From Actinomycetales bacterium (lineage in GTDB: Bacteria > Actinomycetota > Actinomycetes > Actinomycetales > JAHECE01), in NCBI GenBank assembly GCA_024641895.1, contig JAHECE010000186.1, positions 1-5,051 of the forward strand: 5,051 nucleotides of DNA, read 5' to 3'. Numbering within the stretch: position 1 is the first letter of the stretch; each line of letters opens with the position of its first letter. Below are positions 4,902 through 5,051 of the stretch, one piece after another. The notes below the pieces were generated by a model. It did not search any database and had not been told where the DNA came from. It worked only from the letters and a program-made list of their open reading frames with translations. The translations under genes and the position numbers were made by a program.

Positions 4902-5051
4902 ATGGGCTACCCCGCTGACCTAGCGTGGCTCCTGCTCGATCCTGCCCGGCCCCTCACTGGGCAACGCCCGTTCCGACACCCCACCGAGCGCCCCTACGGC
5001 CGCTCCGGGCTCGCGCCGTACCGACTCGACCTCCGCCTGCTCGGCGCCGTG
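4902..5051 (+). CDS. Possible partial reading frame at right edge, unknown product
   Basis: From the ATG at 4902 the frame is open to the window end (50 codons: MGYPADLAWLLLDPARPL and onward). Third positions are G or C in about 45 of the 53 codons from 4893 onward, a coding-like value. The frame is also open upstream of 4902, but no start codon with a good ribosome site is visible; GAGG lies only 2 bases before the ATG. It could be a new gene, the remnant of one with a lost 5' end, or chance. No family is recognised. Confidence 0.3.
   Translation, partial: MGYPADLAWLLLDPARPLTGQRPFRHPTERPYGRSGLAPYRLDLRLLGAV

Overview
The window is very GC-rich, uses GTG starts and GTGA/TGATG stop-start overlaps, and has strongly G/C-biased third codon positions. 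This points to an actinomycete; a Pseudonocardiaceae- or Streptomyces-like host is an inference from style, not from a database match.

Left part (1-1640) looks like ordinary chromosome. A two-component pair lies on the minus strand: a NarL/LuxR-type response regulator (402-1073), translationally coupled to the membrane N-terminus of its sensor kinase, which is cut by the left edge. Divergent from it is a small four-helix membrane protein (1230-1640). Between them is a perfect 7-bp dyad, a candidate operator. A strong hairpin at 1679-1720 closes the membrane gene.

Middle part (about 1720-2770) has no gene I can defend, but it is highly structured. Its centre is a 42-nt piece of a tRNA-Pro(GGG) gene on the minus strand, running exactly from the anticodon loop to the discriminator base. 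This is the footprint of an integrative element that recombines into a tRNA 3' end. It is flanked on both sides by CGAAC pentamers at 10-bp spacing and by three copies of a paired heptamer (GGCTACA-N5-GGCTACA). No integrase gene is visible. Having arm-type repeats on both sides resembles an attP or an element-element junction rather than a simple attR.

Right part (2770-5051) is accessory cargo. First comes a two-gene HEPN/MNT toxin-antitoxin module: an XRE-MNT fusion antitoxin (2796-3257) and a HepT-type RNase toxin (3254-3589). It probably starts as a leaderless transcript whose -10 box lies inside a GATAACA/TGTTATC operator. A 48-bp repeat seen left of the att core recurs right after this module, so the module is bracketed by related sequence. 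Next is a second coupled pair (3942-4562 and 4562-4816): an unrecognised protein with features suggestive of an ADP-ribosyltransferase fold and a small acidic partner. The window ends in a possible incomplete reading frame.

Most notable: an integrase-less, repeat-rich tRNA-Pro attachment site with a self-regulating HEPN/MNT module beside it and an uncharacterised possible toxin/partner pair just beyond.
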